A stretch of DNA of 41,158 bases from Flemingiibacterium sp964430755. Lineage in GTDB: Bacteria > Bacillota > Clostridia > Oscillospirales > CAG-272. The stretch is taken from positions 1 to 41,158 of the forward strand of contig CAYSFT010000015.1 of NCBI GenBank assembly GCA_964430755.1, written 5' to 3'. The position numbers and the translations under genes are program-made. The notes beneath the pieces are model-generated. The model did no database searches and was not told the origin of the DNA. It was given only the letters and a program-made list of their open reading frames with translations. Shown here piece after piece: positions 17,466 through 26,666 of this stretch. How positions within the stretch are numbered: position 1 is the stretch's first letter; every line of letters starts with the position of its first letter.

Positions 17466-18296
17466 TCATATAGGCTTTGTAAGGTCTTCAAGCTCACCGG
17501 GAGTATATCCCTCATATTTTTTAAAGGTACGAAGGAAATTGGAGTAATCTCCAAATCCCGACAAAGAACAAGCCTCTTTAACGCTTTTCCCAAGATAAAG
17601 ATGCTTCTTAGCCTCAGAAAGCATACGCATAATAAGATACTTTTTAATGGTGATACCCGTTTCATCTTTGAACACACGGTTTATATAGTCCTCGTTTATA
17701 TAGAGCAGATGTGCAATTTGCGCAACCGTAGCGATTCCCGGATTTTTCTCGATGAGACAGATAACCTTATCGGAATATGAAACGTGACCGTCATCAAGAA
17801 GCTCGGCACTTCGCTTACCCGAAAAGGCATCACGTAAAAATGACATGAGACGAAGAAATATTGACAGCTTCATAAATTCGTCACCGGTCTCGTCATTGTA
17901 CGATGTAACAAGCTCCATAAGACACCCGTGCTGAATTAGGTTTAAATTCACCGTTCCGCTCTCACTTTTAAGCCAGGAAACGCAGTCCTCGTTTTTGCAT
18001 ATTGAGGCAAGCTTTTCAAGCACAGTCTCCTTTATATTGATAACGCACCGCTCGTAATAGGTGTCTTTGTCAACAATCACCTTGTGTGTCTGCAGCTTCG
18101 GGACGATAATAAGATCACGGTTATTGCATTTGTAAACCTTGCCGTTCACCATGAACCCTCTCGCACCGCAGATGTTATAGTAAATTTCATACTGACTGTG
18201 CAGATGCGGCACGGAAATATACGGAATCTCATTTTTGTTGTGAAAGACGATCAGGTCGTCGCTTATTTTTCTGAATTGTGACGTATCGTTATTCAT
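17466..18296 (-). CDS. AraC-family regulator of the nag operon
   Basis: Protein of 276 residues. The N-terminal cupin has HLHSQYEIYYNICG and NRDLIIVPKLQTHKV, the pattern of carbohydrate-sensing AraC proteins. The C-terminal half carries two helix-turn-helix motifs (VAQIAHLLYINEDYINRVFK and VKEACSLSGFGDYSNFLRTF), ending YTPGELE. Its ATG overlaps the nagA stop as ATGA (18296-18293), so it is translationally coupled and is the last gene of the DUF4838-nagB-nagA operon. Autoregulation of the operon through an amino-sugar signal is a reasonable inference. Confidence 0.9.
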   Translation of the reverse strand: MNNDTSQFRKISDDLIVFHNKNEIPYISVPHLHSQYEIYYNICGARGFMVNGKVYKCNNRDLIIVPKLQTHKVIVDKDTYYERCVINIKETVLEKLASICKNEDCVSWLKSESGTVNLNLIQHGCLMELVTSYNDETGDEFMKLSIFLRLMSFLRDAFSGKRSAELLDDGHVSYSDKVICLIEKNPGIATVAQIAHLLYINEDYINRVFKDETGITIKKYLIMRMLSEAKKHLYLGKSVKEACSLSGFGDYSNFLRTFKKYEGYTPGELEDLTKPI

Positions 18297-19459
18297 TTTG
18301 AATATACCGTTTTTCCGCCGACAACGGTTCTCTCGATATTTATATCGGCATCAAAAAGAACTATATCGGCATCAAAGCCCTCGCAAATTTTGCCCTTGGT
18401 TTCAAAACCCATGATACGTGCAGGCGAAAGCGAAGCCATTTTAACGGCATCAACTATTGTTGCCCCTGCAAGATTTATCATGTTTTTTACAAGTCTGTCG
18501 CAAAAGGCAACGCTTCCCGCAAAGGCGGAACGGTCGGGCAGCTTGGCAACACCGTCCTCAATAATTACATACAGCCCGTCATCAAGTGATCCGATAATGC
18601 TCGGTCCATCAGGCATACCTGCTCCTCTCATTGAATCGGTTATCAGCGCAACCTTGTCGGGATCCTTGAATTTATAAACGAACTTTAAAAGATCGGCAGG
18701 CAGATGAACGCCGTCCGCAATGATCTCGACCGTCATGTCATCAATGAGGTATACCGATTCGATAATGCCGATGTATCGGTATGCGTTCTTTCTGTGAACC
18801 GTGCTTGTACAGGAATAGAGATGTGTTACGTGTGTAAACCCGTTTTTGAATGCTTCCTTTACACATTCACCGTCAGCATCGCTGTGACCTATACTTGGAA
18901 GTATTTTTCTCTTTGTAAGCTCCCTTGCAAACTCCTCCGCCCCCTCAAGCTCCGGTGCGCCGGTCCAGCGTAAAATACTGTCGGTTGCCGATAAGATCTC
19001 CTCATATTCCGACTTTTTGAAGCTTCTTATTCTGTCAGGATCCTGTGCGCCTGCCTGAGACGGTGAAAAATAGGGTCCCTCAAGATGAAGTCCCGGCATA
19101 TTTGCGCCGCCTGTATCTTTGTTTTTAATCTTTTCAAACGCTGCTATGGAAGCTAACATCTTCTCCTGATTGGCAGAGGTGATGGTCGGAAGTATCGTTC
19201 CTGCTCCGTGCATTGCCTGTGCCCTTGCACATTCGGTATATGCCTCCTCTGTTCCATCGAGAAAATCGTATCCGACCGAACCGTGAGTATGTATATCTAT
19301 AAATGCCGGAGAAACGTACAGTCCCTTGGCATCTACCTCTATGTCATATCCGAGTGCTTCGTTTGTTACGGCTATAATCTTATCGTCCCTGATATAAACG
19401 TCTGCGCTTATGAGCTCCTTATCGGTTACGACCGTGCCGCCTTTGATTTTTGTGATCAT
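18293..19459 (-). CDS. nagA: N-acetylglucosamine-6-phosphate deacetylase
   Basis: Protein of 388 residues from ATG 19459 (MITKIKGG). The frame opens further upstream to 19555 but would overlap nagB and lacks sequence typical of the family; the start has no strong ribosome-binding site. Metal and catalytic residues of the amidohydrolase fold are present: DIHTHG (55-60), GLHLEGPYFS with Glu127, SIGHSD with His192, THLYS with His213, and ITDSM with Asp275. The segment after THLYS (SCTSTVHRKN) departs from the usual THLFNAM and may alter substrate choice. The enzyme converts GlcNAc-6-P to GlcN-6-P and acetate. nagB lies 61 bases upstream. Confidence 0.9.
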   Translation of the reverse strand: MITKIKGGTVVTDKELISADVYIRDDKIIAVTNEALGYDIEVDAKGLYVSPAFIDIHTHGSVGYDFLDGTEEAYTECARAQAMHGAGTILPTITSANQEKMLASIAAFEKIKNKDTGGANMPGLHLEGPYFSPSQAGAQDPDRIRSFKKSEYEEILSATDSILRWTGAPELEGAEEFARELTKRKILPSIGHSDADGECVKEAFKNGFTHVTHLYSCTSTVHRKNAYRYIGIIESVYLIDDMTVEIIADGVHLPADLLKFVYKFKDPDKVALITDSMRGAGMPDGPSIIGSLDDGLYVIIEDGVAKLPDRSAFAGSVAFCDRLVKNMINLAGATIVDAVKMASLSPARIMGFETKGKICEGFDADIVLFDADINIERTVVGGKTVYSK

Positions 19460-19520
19460 GTTCAGATGATGGCTTTCGTGGGTGAAAGCTTCCTTTCTCG
19501 CGAATTTTTGGATGCACCTC

Positions 19521-20279
19521 TTATAACGAGAGCAGCTTACTGCTGTCAGCGTCACAATACATAATTGCGTTGTCCTTACGTCTGAGTATTGTTGCGGGAC
19601 ATTCGGTATTTATCTCGCCCTCGATTGTACGATTTACGGCGTCTGCCTTGGTAGGTGCCGGTACAACACAGAAATTGTATTTTGCGGATATAAGAGCAGG
19701 TATTGTAAGTGTGAGTGCATATTCGGGAACATCTGAAAATTTCTCAAAGCATCCGTCGTTCACCTGCTGCATTCTGCATACATCGTCAAGCTTTACAGGC
19801 TTTATCAATTCCTTATCATTGAAATCAGCCACATGAGGATCATTAAATGCAATATGACCGTTTTCGCCGATTCCCATGCAAACTATGTCAACGGGATATT
19901 CACGAAGCAGCTTGCCGTATCTCTCACATTCGCCATCGATCGTATTTGACGGATCAATGCAATAAACCGATTTGAAGGGTTTAAGATCAAATATGTGCTC
20001 CTTCAGATAATTACTGAAGCACTGCGGAGCATCAGACGGAAGTCCTATGTATTCATCCATGTGAAACGCATTTATTCTTCCCCATTCGATGTCATCACGG
20101 GCACACAGGTGAAATAACATATCGTTCTGCGACGGTGCCGCTGCGAAAATCATGTTGATCTCATCCTTTTCAGAGAGCAGCTTTTTTATGGAGTCAGCAA
20201 TATCCGATGCCGCGACCTTGCCCATTTCGTCTCTTGTTTTATAAATTTTTACTGTTAACTTATCTTTAGTGAATATCAT
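19521..20279 (-). CDS. nagB: Glucosamine-6-phosphate deaminase
   Basis: Protein of 252 residues. It has the signature VCMGIGENGHIAFNDP (133-148) with catalytic His142, and AFHMDEYIGL (71-80) with the expected general-base Asp75. It converts GlcN-6-P to fructose-6-P and ammonia, the step after NagA. The start follows AAGGTGAGG and lies 15 bases after the DUF4838 stop, so it is co-transcribed. Length is normal for the family. Confidence 0.93.
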   Translation of the reverse strand: MIFTKDKLTVKIYKTRDEMGKVAASDIADSIKKLLSEKDEINMIFAAAPSQNDMLFHLCARDDIEWGRINAFHMDEYIGLPSDAPQCFSNYLKEHIFDLKPFKSVYCIDPSNTIDGECERYGKLLREYPVDIVCMGIGENGHIAFNDPHVADFNDKELIKPVKLDDVCRMQQVNDGCFEKFSDVPEYALTLTIPALISAKYNFCVVPAPTKADAVNRTIEGEINTECPATILRRKDNAIMYCDADSSKLLSL

Positions 20280-20294
20280 ATCTGCTGCCTCACC

Positions 20295-22325
20295 TTATTT
20301 TTGATAATTTTTATTGTAAAGTGCAATACATCTGTAATAAAGATCCTTGAGCTGTGAGCGTTTCAGTGCATCGCGAACATCAAAATCCGGCTCGTATGCT
20401 CTGAAGCACACCGAGAAAGTGTATTCGCTCATTTCTTCGGCGAGAAGCTTTATTTTCGCAAAAAGTGCTTCCGAATCGTCGCGATTTTCAAGAAGCGAAT
20501 CGTAATAATCGGCAAACAAGGCTGTAAGTTTGAAAACATCAATACCGTATTTTACGCCTCTTATGTCATCGTTCAGCTTATCGAAGAATTTGACCTTGTT
20601 TTTCTTTTTCAGCATTTCAATGGGATTTATCGCGTTTTCAATATCCGAAAGTGCCTCTGCCGAAATGTCACCGAGTGCCCTCTCACGTATAGCTCTGAGT
20701 CCCTCAAGTGACTCCTCTAAAAGTCTGACGCTTTCATATCCGCATTCCGCAGTCTTTCCTTTGAGATGACCGTCACAATCAAGCGGTGCCTCAGGGCGTT
20801 TGCCGTCCCAGCGCTGGAGTGCGGTGAGAACGCTTCCTCCCGTCCACGCACGCCATGATGCACAAAGCTCGGTTGCTTTTTCTATTTTTGCGTAAATTTC
20901 TTCTGCCGCATCAGCATATTTTCCGTAAACATTCTTAAAATATTCTTTCACAAGCGCATCGGCATCACATCGGCAGTCGCGGCTCATATTTGCAAGCAGA
21001 TAGTGATTCAAGGCACGTACGCCCCAATCCTTCAAAAAGACGTGCATATAGAGCAGCTTGGCAACGCCGCTTTTTATGTAGTAGCGGACATCGTTTATTA
21101 TTCTTTTTGTGAAGATAATCGGTAAATCTTCAAATCTCGAAACATTGTAATATTCCAAAAACGATATCTTCATGCCGGTTTTTAGCCAACCGATGAAGTG
21201 GTCATTGTAAGCATATTTGCTGTTACGCTCACAGAGCTCGTTAAAATCATGTGCATAGCATCTGCGAATCGGTGAAAACTGAGCATAGTCGCCGGCATCG
21301 ATCAGATTTTGCGGAACAGGATTTTCGGGCGGAAGCATAGTGTTCGTGCCCTCGTAAACGCAGAACGAAAGCTTAATGCCCTCTCTGAGTTCTCCCCGAG
21401 CCGTTGCTTCATTGATCCTCGCTCTGATATGCGACATCAGCTTCAGCGTCATGTCACTGCCGTTACCGAGCGCTCTGCACTTTTCGCAGCTGCAGCTTTT
21501 CCCCCATGTATCAAAGCCGTCGATGCAGATACAGTCCTCGTTTTCCCAGTCGGTTTTGATTTTGTCAATAACGGACTCGGAAATGTAGTCAAGCAGTTCA
21601 CCGTTGCTGACACAGAATTGAACATCTATCGCGTTGGCAGCAGTTATTTCCACGTCGCGCTTACCGTACCAATCCTTGTGAGCATCAATATAGTATCTGC
21701 CATCGTCTGCGATATTGTTCGGATTCAGAATTTTTTCAAAAATATGACCGCCTGTATCAAATATCATACCAAGCTTTTCTTGGAATGCTTTGCTGTGAGA
21801 ATGGCAAGCATGAGTGTTCATACGGTTTCTCGCCATCCAAAGAAGAACGCTTTTCGATTCATTCTGCAGATCCTCAAAATGGAATCCTCTTCCGTCGGGC
21901 AGATCGTATTTATAGTGACGGGATTTCGGATAAACAAATTCACCGTTCTGAGGTACAAATTCAACCTCGGGAGAATACCATCTGACGCCCTGAATTTCAA
22001 GTAGCTCATAAACTCCGTAAAGGCTACCCCGTCTGCCGCATCCAACAATTTCGATATCAGTGCCGTTATATAAAATATCGAACTCTTCGCCCACACCGTC
22101 CAGGCATTTTATAGAAATGTTAAGACAATCCTGCTTTTCATCTGAGACACAAACTTCATTCCCCATCATTTCCAAATATGAAGCAAGTTCCGTTGCGGCA
22201 AAACTCACCGTACATCTTTCAGCTCTGTCTTTTTCCAATTGAAAGTCTATGTAATTTTCTTCAGAAGCCCATTTTTCATAATACTTTCCGGCTTCACTAT
22301 ACGGTAATATTATATTAATACGCAT
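20295..22325 (-). CDS. DUF4838-type glycosidase-like protein
   Basis: Protein of 676 residues from ATG 22325, five bases after GGAGG; the earlier ATG (22337) contains that site and is rejected. Residues ~1-130 resemble the N-terminal domain of alpha-glucuronidase-like enzymes (FAATELASYLEMMGNE, then GRRGSLYGVYELLE and GVRWYSPE). The middle matches the DUF4838 family: DTGGHIFEKIL, FCVSNGELLDY and the CSCEKC cluster (278-283) after DGFDTWG. No signal peptide. DUF4838 proteins occur in polysaccharide loci and are presumed TIM-barrel hydrolases, but I know of no settled activity. First gene of the nagB-nagA-AraC operon, suggesting action on an amino-sugar glycan. Confidence 0.75.
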   Translation of the reverse strand: MRINIILPYSEAGKYYEKWASEENYIDFQLEKDRAERCTVSFAATELASYLEMMGNEVCVSDEKQDCLNISIKCLDGVGEEFDILYNGTDIEIVGCGRRGSLYGVYELLEIQGVRWYSPEVEFVPQNGEFVYPKSRHYKYDLPDGRGFHFEDLQNESKSVLLWMARNRMNTHACHSHSKAFQEKLGMIFDTGGHIFEKILNPNNIADDGRYYIDAHKDWYGKRDVEITAANAIDVQFCVSNGELLDYISESVIDKIKTDWENEDCICIDGFDTWGKSCSCEKCRALGNGSDMTLKLMSHIRARINEATARGELREGIKLSFCVYEGTNTMLPPENPVPQNLIDAGDYAQFSPIRRCYAHDFNELCERNSKYAYNDHFIGWLKTGMKISFLEYYNVSRFEDLPIIFTKRIINDVRYYIKSGVAKLLYMHVFLKDWGVRALNHYLLANMSRDCRCDADALVKEYFKNVYGKYADAAEEIYAKIEKATELCASWRAWTGGSVLTALQRWDGKRPEAPLDCDGHLKGKTAECGYESVRLLEESLEGLRAIRERALGDISAEALSDIENAINPIEMLKKKNKVKFFDKLNDDIRGVKYGIDVFKLTALFADYYDSLLENRDDSEALFAKIKLLAEEMSEYTFSVCFRAYEPDFDVRDALKRSQLKDLYYRCIALYNKNYQK

Positions 22326-22349
22326 ATATGCCTCCATGCTTTTTCTTTA

Positions 22350-22378
22350 ATTTTAATCAAAAAAGCCGTCTTTGTCAA
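22350..22378 (-). promoter_or_regulatory. Promoter of the DUF4838-nagB-nagA-AraC operon
   Basis: On the minus strand TTGACA (22378-22373), a 17-base spacer and TAAAAT (22355-22350). The leader would be under 25 bases. Confidence 0.65.
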
Positions 22379-22508
22379 TACGCGATAATAAATCAGTCGG
22401 TTTGTGCAATAACTTTTCATTCACACTTGAGAGCATGATAATCTAAAAGGATATCGGATATTATTTATCGCAGTTACCGAGCACTCACACGGTCATAAAT
22501 GCAAAAGT

Positions 22509-22761
22509 ATGTTAGTCCTGTATGTACACCTCGCTCACAGGCAACAGTCAGGAAGAAAGCAGCAGTTCGGGCGCAAAATCCGCCGTTTTCCGTGATTTTG
22601 AGCGCTCACGCTCACTGGCACCCCAAAAAGCGATACGCCACCCGGCAGGACAAACCTTGCTAAGTGGCGTATAACTAACATCCAAAATTGTCAGATATGT
22701 AAGTTCTTTTTCGTGATGTTGTAGGAATAATTCCGAGTTATTGTGGTTCGAAATTATTCCT
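22509..22761. repeat. Palindrome-rich intergenic element
   Basis: The 580-base gap holds no convincing gene but has dense inverted repeats: ATGTTAG (22509-22515) against CTAACAT (22675-22681) at the outside, CAAAATC/GATTTTG near 22574-22600, TGAGCG/CGCTCA near 22598-22614, a perfect nine-base ATACGCCAC/GTGGCGTAT (22633-22672), and AGGAATAATT (22723-22732) against AATTATTCCT (22752-22761). A 50-codon ORF (22522-22674) without a ribosome-binding site follows the element's length. It lies upstream of both flanking promoters, so it is probably a MITE-like or RNA-forming repeat. Confidence 0.5.
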
Positions 22762-22839
22762 CCCAATCAATTACAAGTATAATATGGTATTTAAAAGTGC
22801 TTTTTTAATCCAAATAATTCGCAGCCATCGAAAAATCGC

Positions 22840-22868
22840 TTGCCAAACGGAGGGCAATATGTTATACT
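22840..22868 (+). promoter_or_regulatory. Promoter of the plus-strand glycosidase run
   Basis: TTGCCA (22840-22845), a 17-base spacer and TATACT (22863-22868), about 35 bases before the start at 22905. Confidence 0.55.
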
Positions 22869-22904
22869 AATAATTGAAAAATATTATATTATCCGGAGGT
22901 TTAT

Positions 22905-25181
22905 ATGGCTTACCCCACTTATGAATCTTTAAAAAACAAACAACCGGGCGATATGCTCGATTTTGACAATAACGAATATCTGTTTTTGTGCCGTCAGGAG
23001 CTCCCGGGGGGTGATTTTTGCCTTCTCGAAAGCTTTATCGGCGCAAATCCCAAACTGATTCTCGTGCGCGAAAACGGAGTACGCGTTTTAAGAAAATCTG
23101 TCAGCGAGCCGTTTACTGCAAAAAAAGACACAAGCTTTAACGCAAGTGCAGTCCTCGATGAGGGCGACGATATAACCGCAGAAAAGCTCGGTACAAAACC
23201 GCTTCATATGCCGCGTGTTGACGGCGCACTTCCCGAGTTCGATGAATTTGCATATATTCCGCTCGGTCACCCGGCAGTCGATCTGACAGTCAGCGTTGAC
23301 AGAATGGGCAACATCTGGGATCAGTCGCGCTATTATGACAGAACTAACTTCCCCGGCGAAAAAATCATTTACGATCCACGCAAATCAGCAGGTACGGTTG
23401 CAGGACAGCTTCCCTATCAGACGTTTCTTGACGGAATTTATCCGATACTCATAAACGTACACAAAACCTCCACCGAAATTCTCGAAAACACATATCTCAT
23501 GGAAACCGGTGACCTGCGTCAGGTTCCTGCCGTTTGGATAAGAAGCGTTCACATTTCCCTGCCGGATAAAAAGGTTACGGGAATCGAATATACCAACGTC
23601 GGAGCAGAGGCGTGCAATACCACAACATGGGAACGCGAGGTTCCCGAAGAACGCTTTTACGACTGCCTTGTCGGACTTATCTTAACCTGTGACGATTTCC
23701 TTTCGGACGGCGCACAGATCTCAATTCCCGATAAACGTCTTGAGAGAAGCTATTACGGCACGCAGATCTCAATTGCCAATCTCTTTAACGGTCCGCAGGC
23801 GCATTACGGTAACCGCTTCTATGGGCTGACCGGACACAATTTCTTTCCGCCGAACTACATAACGGCAATACTTGCATATACACAGTCAAATCAGCTCAAC
23901 CGCGCAGGAATGCTCGCAAATTATCTTCTCACATATGCCGTTGACTGTCTCGGACGTATACTCTACCGTCAGGGAATAAAGCAGAATTACGGCTTCTCCG
24001 CATCCGAGCTCGGTCAGCTTCTTTGGGTTATCTCGCGTTACCACCGTGCCGCAGGCGAGGATTCATTAATAAAGGGATGCTTCAAGCGTATCCTTGCAAT
24101 GGGCAATTACATATGCTCAAAGATCACCCCGTGCGAAAGCGTACCCGGGACATATCTCGTTCGAACCTGTGCCGAGGCTGACACAAATGAGCGCATCGCC
24201 GATTATCTTCAGAATACTGCATGGAGTATTCGCGGACTTGAAGCCAGCATCAGTATGCTGAAGCCGACGGGTTGTGATGTTTCAGAGCTCGTTAATAACG
24301 CTTGCATGCTTAAAAAGAGCTTCGACACAATAGTGGAACAGCACACTATCGACACGCCTCTCGGTGCGCTTGTTCCATTCTGCCTGCAGTACCCGGTGCT
24401 CCCGTGGACAATGAGCGGATGCAGAAAGACAACAGTGCCCGTTGACGCCGAAGCGCTCGAAAAATATCTCACCGAACCATCCTCACGCTCAACCACCTAT
24501 GATCCGTCAAAGCAAAATTTCATGGAAAACCGTTACAGCAATTATCGCTACTACCCCGAGCTTCTTTCCTCGTGTCTGCTGACACCCGACAAAGAGGAAA
24601 CGATTTCAAAGCTTCGTGAGGAATACGGCGGAGAACTGCTCGGAATGATACGCTTCAACCGCTGGCTCGATGATTGGCCTGCATACAACCTTGCAATCTA
24701 CTACATGGAGCGTGGGCACATCGACAAATATCTGCTTCTCCTCGCCGCTCATGCACGTTACCACGGTCTTATCGACTTCCACACATATTACGAGCAGGTC
24801 GGCTTCAGAAACGGTCACGCATACGTCAAAGCCGACACCTCAACGCCATCGATACTTCTCAACAATATCATGCTTAATATGATGTTCTGCTATGAAACGG
24901 TGAGCTCGGACAGAGTTGAGCTTCTTAAAGGCGTGCCTGCGGATTGGTTTGATAATAAGGGCTTCGCGGTTAAGGATCTTCGCTGCAGCTTCGGAACGGT
25001 CAGCATCCGTGCGAGCCGTGATACTCTAACAGTAGCTCGCAAAGGCAAGTTCCCCGAAACGAGAATTTACCTCAATTCCGGCGAATTTGATGCAGAGCTT
25101 CCAAAGGGAGTTACGCGCGGCGACGGTTACCTGCTTGTCGAGCCGGGCATCAAGAGCTTCAAGTTAAAATATCGCATATAA
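22905..25181 (+). CDS. Putative six-hairpin glycosidase
   Basis: Protein of 758 residues. ATG 22905 follows GGAGG by five bases. No signal peptide. The N-terminal ~270 residues look beta-rich. The middle (about 280-650) is helical with repeated hairpins (ITAILAYTQSNQLNRAGMLA, LGQLLWVISRYHRAAGE, WSIRGLEASISMLK), suggesting an alpha/alpha toroid. The C-terminus, LLKGVPADWFDNKGFAVKDL then FGTVSIRAS, resembles the closing beta domain of GH78/GH95-type enzymes. I cannot place it in one GH family or point to catalytic acids. It starts the run containing GH29, the SGNH esterase and the binding lipoprotein, so action on the same glycan is likely. Confidence 0.6.
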   Translation: MAYPTYESLKNKQPGDMLDFDNNEYLFLCRQELPGGDFCLLESFIGANPKLILVRENGVRVLRKSVSEPFTAKKDTSFNASAVLDEGDDITAEKLGTKPLHMPRVDGALPEFDEFAYIPLGHPAVDLTVSVDRMGNIWDQSRYYDRTNFPGEKIIYDPRKSAGTVAGQLPYQTFLDGIYPILINVHKTSTEILENTYLMETGDLRQVPAVWIRSVHISLPDKKVTGIEYTNVGAEACNTTTWEREVPEERFYDCLVGLILTCDDFLSDGAQISIPDKRLERSYYGTQISIANLFNGPQAHYGNRFYGLTGHNFFPPNYITAILAYTQSNQLNRAGMLANYLLTYAVDCLGRILYRQGIKQNYGFSASELGQLLWVISRYHRAAGEDSLIKGCFKRILAMGNYICSKITPCESVPGTYLVRTCAEADTNERIADYLQNTAWSIRGLEASISMLKPTGCDVSELVNNACMLKKSFDTIVEQHTIDTPLGALVPFCLQYPVLPWTMSGCRKTTVPVDAEALEKYLTEPSSRSTTYDPSKQNFMENRYSNYRYYPELLSSCLLTPDKEETISKLREEYGGELLGMIRFNRWLDDWPAYNLAIYYMERGHIDKYLLLLAAHARYHGLIDFHTYYEQVGFRNGHAYVKADTSTPSILLNNIMLNMMFCYETVSSDRVELLKGVPADWFDNKGFAVKDLRCSFGTVSIRASRDTLTVARKGKFPETRIYLNSGEFDAELPKGVTRGDGYLLVEPGIKSFKLKYRI

Positions 25182-25219
25182 TAAACCGACAAACTTGCCA
25201 AATATTAATTTAAAATTAC

Positions 25220-25249
25220 TTGCAATTATACTCCATTTTAAGCTATAAT
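25220..25249 (+). promoter_or_regulatory. Possible internal promoter before the second GH29 gene
   Basis: TTGCAA (25220-25225), an 18-base spacer and TATAAT (25244-25249), 67 bases before the start at 25316. Confidence 0.45.
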
Positions 25250-25315
25250 AAAATGTAATATACCTATTTTTAGGGATACCGATAAATTAATATTTCAAGG
25301 AGGACCGACTGCCTT

Positions 25316-26647
25316 ATGTCAAGCTACAAGGTACGCAAAACGCCCGGCGATACGGAATGGTTTCGCCATGACCGCTTCGGTATGTTCATCCACTGGGGAC
25401 TTTACGCAATGCCTGCACGAAACGAATGGATAAAGACGCTCGAATTCATCAGCGAGGAAAAATACGATAAATACTTCAAGTATTTCAATCCCGATCTGTA
25501 CGATGCAAAGGAATGGGCACGTCAGGCGAGAGCTGCAGGTATGAAATATGTCGTTCTCACGGCAAAACACCATGAGGGCTTCTGTATGTTCGATTCCAAA
25601 TATACAGACTACAAGTGCACAAACACCGCGGCAGGACGCGATCTCGTCCGTGAATATGTGGACGCATTCCGTGCTGAGGGACTGCACATCGGCTTCTATT
25701 ATTCGCTTATAGACTGGCATCACCCCGAATTTACGATAGACATGATCCATCCCCGCCGTAACGATCCCGATGCCGAGCAGCAGAATACCGGCAGAGATAT
25801 GAAGAAATATAACAAGTATATGAGAGATCAGGTTGAGGAGCTTCTTACCAATTACGGCAAGATCGATATTCTCTGGTTCGATTTCTCATATCCGGGAAGA
25901 AAAGCACCTTCAGACAAGCCTTGGATGGAGCCTATCGGAAAGAACAACGAAGACTGGGAAGCCGCAGAGCTTATCGCACTCGCAAGACGCCTTCAGCCGG
26001 GTATAATAATTGACAATCGCACCGGCATCGAGCAGGACATCTGGACACCAGAGCAGTACCAGCCGACGGAATGGGTACGCCATGAAGAAACGGGTGAGCT
26101 TGTAACCTGGGAGGCGTGTCAGACCTTCTCGGGCTCATGGGGATATCACCGCGACGAGCAGACCTGGAAATCTCCCGAAATGCTTGTCCGTATGCTCATT
26201 AACACAGTTTCAGTCGGCGGAAATCTTCTCATGAACATCGGCCCGACAGCGCGCGGATACATAGATTCACGTGCAGAAAAGGCACTCGCGGCATATGCCG
26301 ACTGGATGAAATACAACAGCCGCTCGATTTACGGCTGTACCATGGCTGAACCCGAATTTTTAAAGGGACTTCCCACAGATTACCGTTATACACAGAGCGA
26401 GGATGGCAAGCGTTTGTATCTGCATCTCTTTGCATATCCGTTCCAGGTGGTACGAGTCGGCGGACTTGCAGGCAAGATCGACTATGCACAGTTCTTGCAT
26501 GACGGCAGTGAGGTGCTTTATACAGAGGGCAGCATCAAGGGACACAGCATGGAGCAGGCGTGTACGGATGACACCGCCGTAACCTTCAAGCTTCCCGACA
26601 TAAAGCCGAATACTATTGTGCCGGTTATAGAGATATTCTTAAAATAA
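25316..26647 (+). CDS. GH29 alpha-L-fucosidase, second copy
   Basis: Protein of 443 residues. ATG 25316 is preceded by AAGGAGG. GH29 signatures: FGMFIHWGLYAMPARNEW (21-38), YVVLTAKHHEGFCMFDS (78-94) and ILWFDFSYPG (185-194), with Asp189 as the expected nucleophile; GGNLLMNIGPTARG closes the barrel. No signal peptide. It differs clearly from the GH29 at 10061 (TKHHEGF against TKHHDGF, and a longer loop after the first barrel strands), suggesting a different fucosyl linkage. It is followed 19 bases later by the SGNH esterase gene. Confidence 0.9.
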   Translation: MSSYKVRKTPGDTEWFRHDRFGMFIHWGLYAMPARNEWIKTLEFISEEKYDKYFKYFNPDLYDAKEWARQARAAGMKYVVLTAKHHEGFCMFDSKYTDYKCTNTAAGRDLVREYVDAFRAEGLHIGFYYSLIDWHHPEFTIDMIHPRRNDPDAEQQNTGRDMKKYNKYMRDQVEELLTNYGKIDILWFDFSYPGRKAPSDKPWMEPIGKNNEDWEAAELIALARRLQPGIIIDNRTGIEQDIWTPEQYQPTEWVRHEETGELVTWEACQTFSGSWGYHRDEQTWKSPEMLVRMLINTVSVGGNLLMNIGPTARGYIDSRAEKALAAYADWMKYNSRSIYGCTMAEPEFLKGLPTDYRYTQSEDGKRLYLHLFAYPFQVVRVGGLAGKIDYAQFLHDGSEVLYTEGSIKGHSMEQACTDDTAVTFKLPDIKPNTIVPVIEIFLK

Positions 26648-26666
26648 ATGCAAGGAGAAAACAAAT

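Noticed and set aside
22522..22674. Plus-strand 50-codon frame in the same element
   Set aside because: No Shine-Dalgarno sequence; it covers hairpin DNA, so it was kept only as a note on the repeat.
22548..22766. Minus-strand 72-codon frame in the palindromic gap
   Set aside because: It runs straight through perfect inverted repeats, has no good ribosome-binding site and no recognisable domain.
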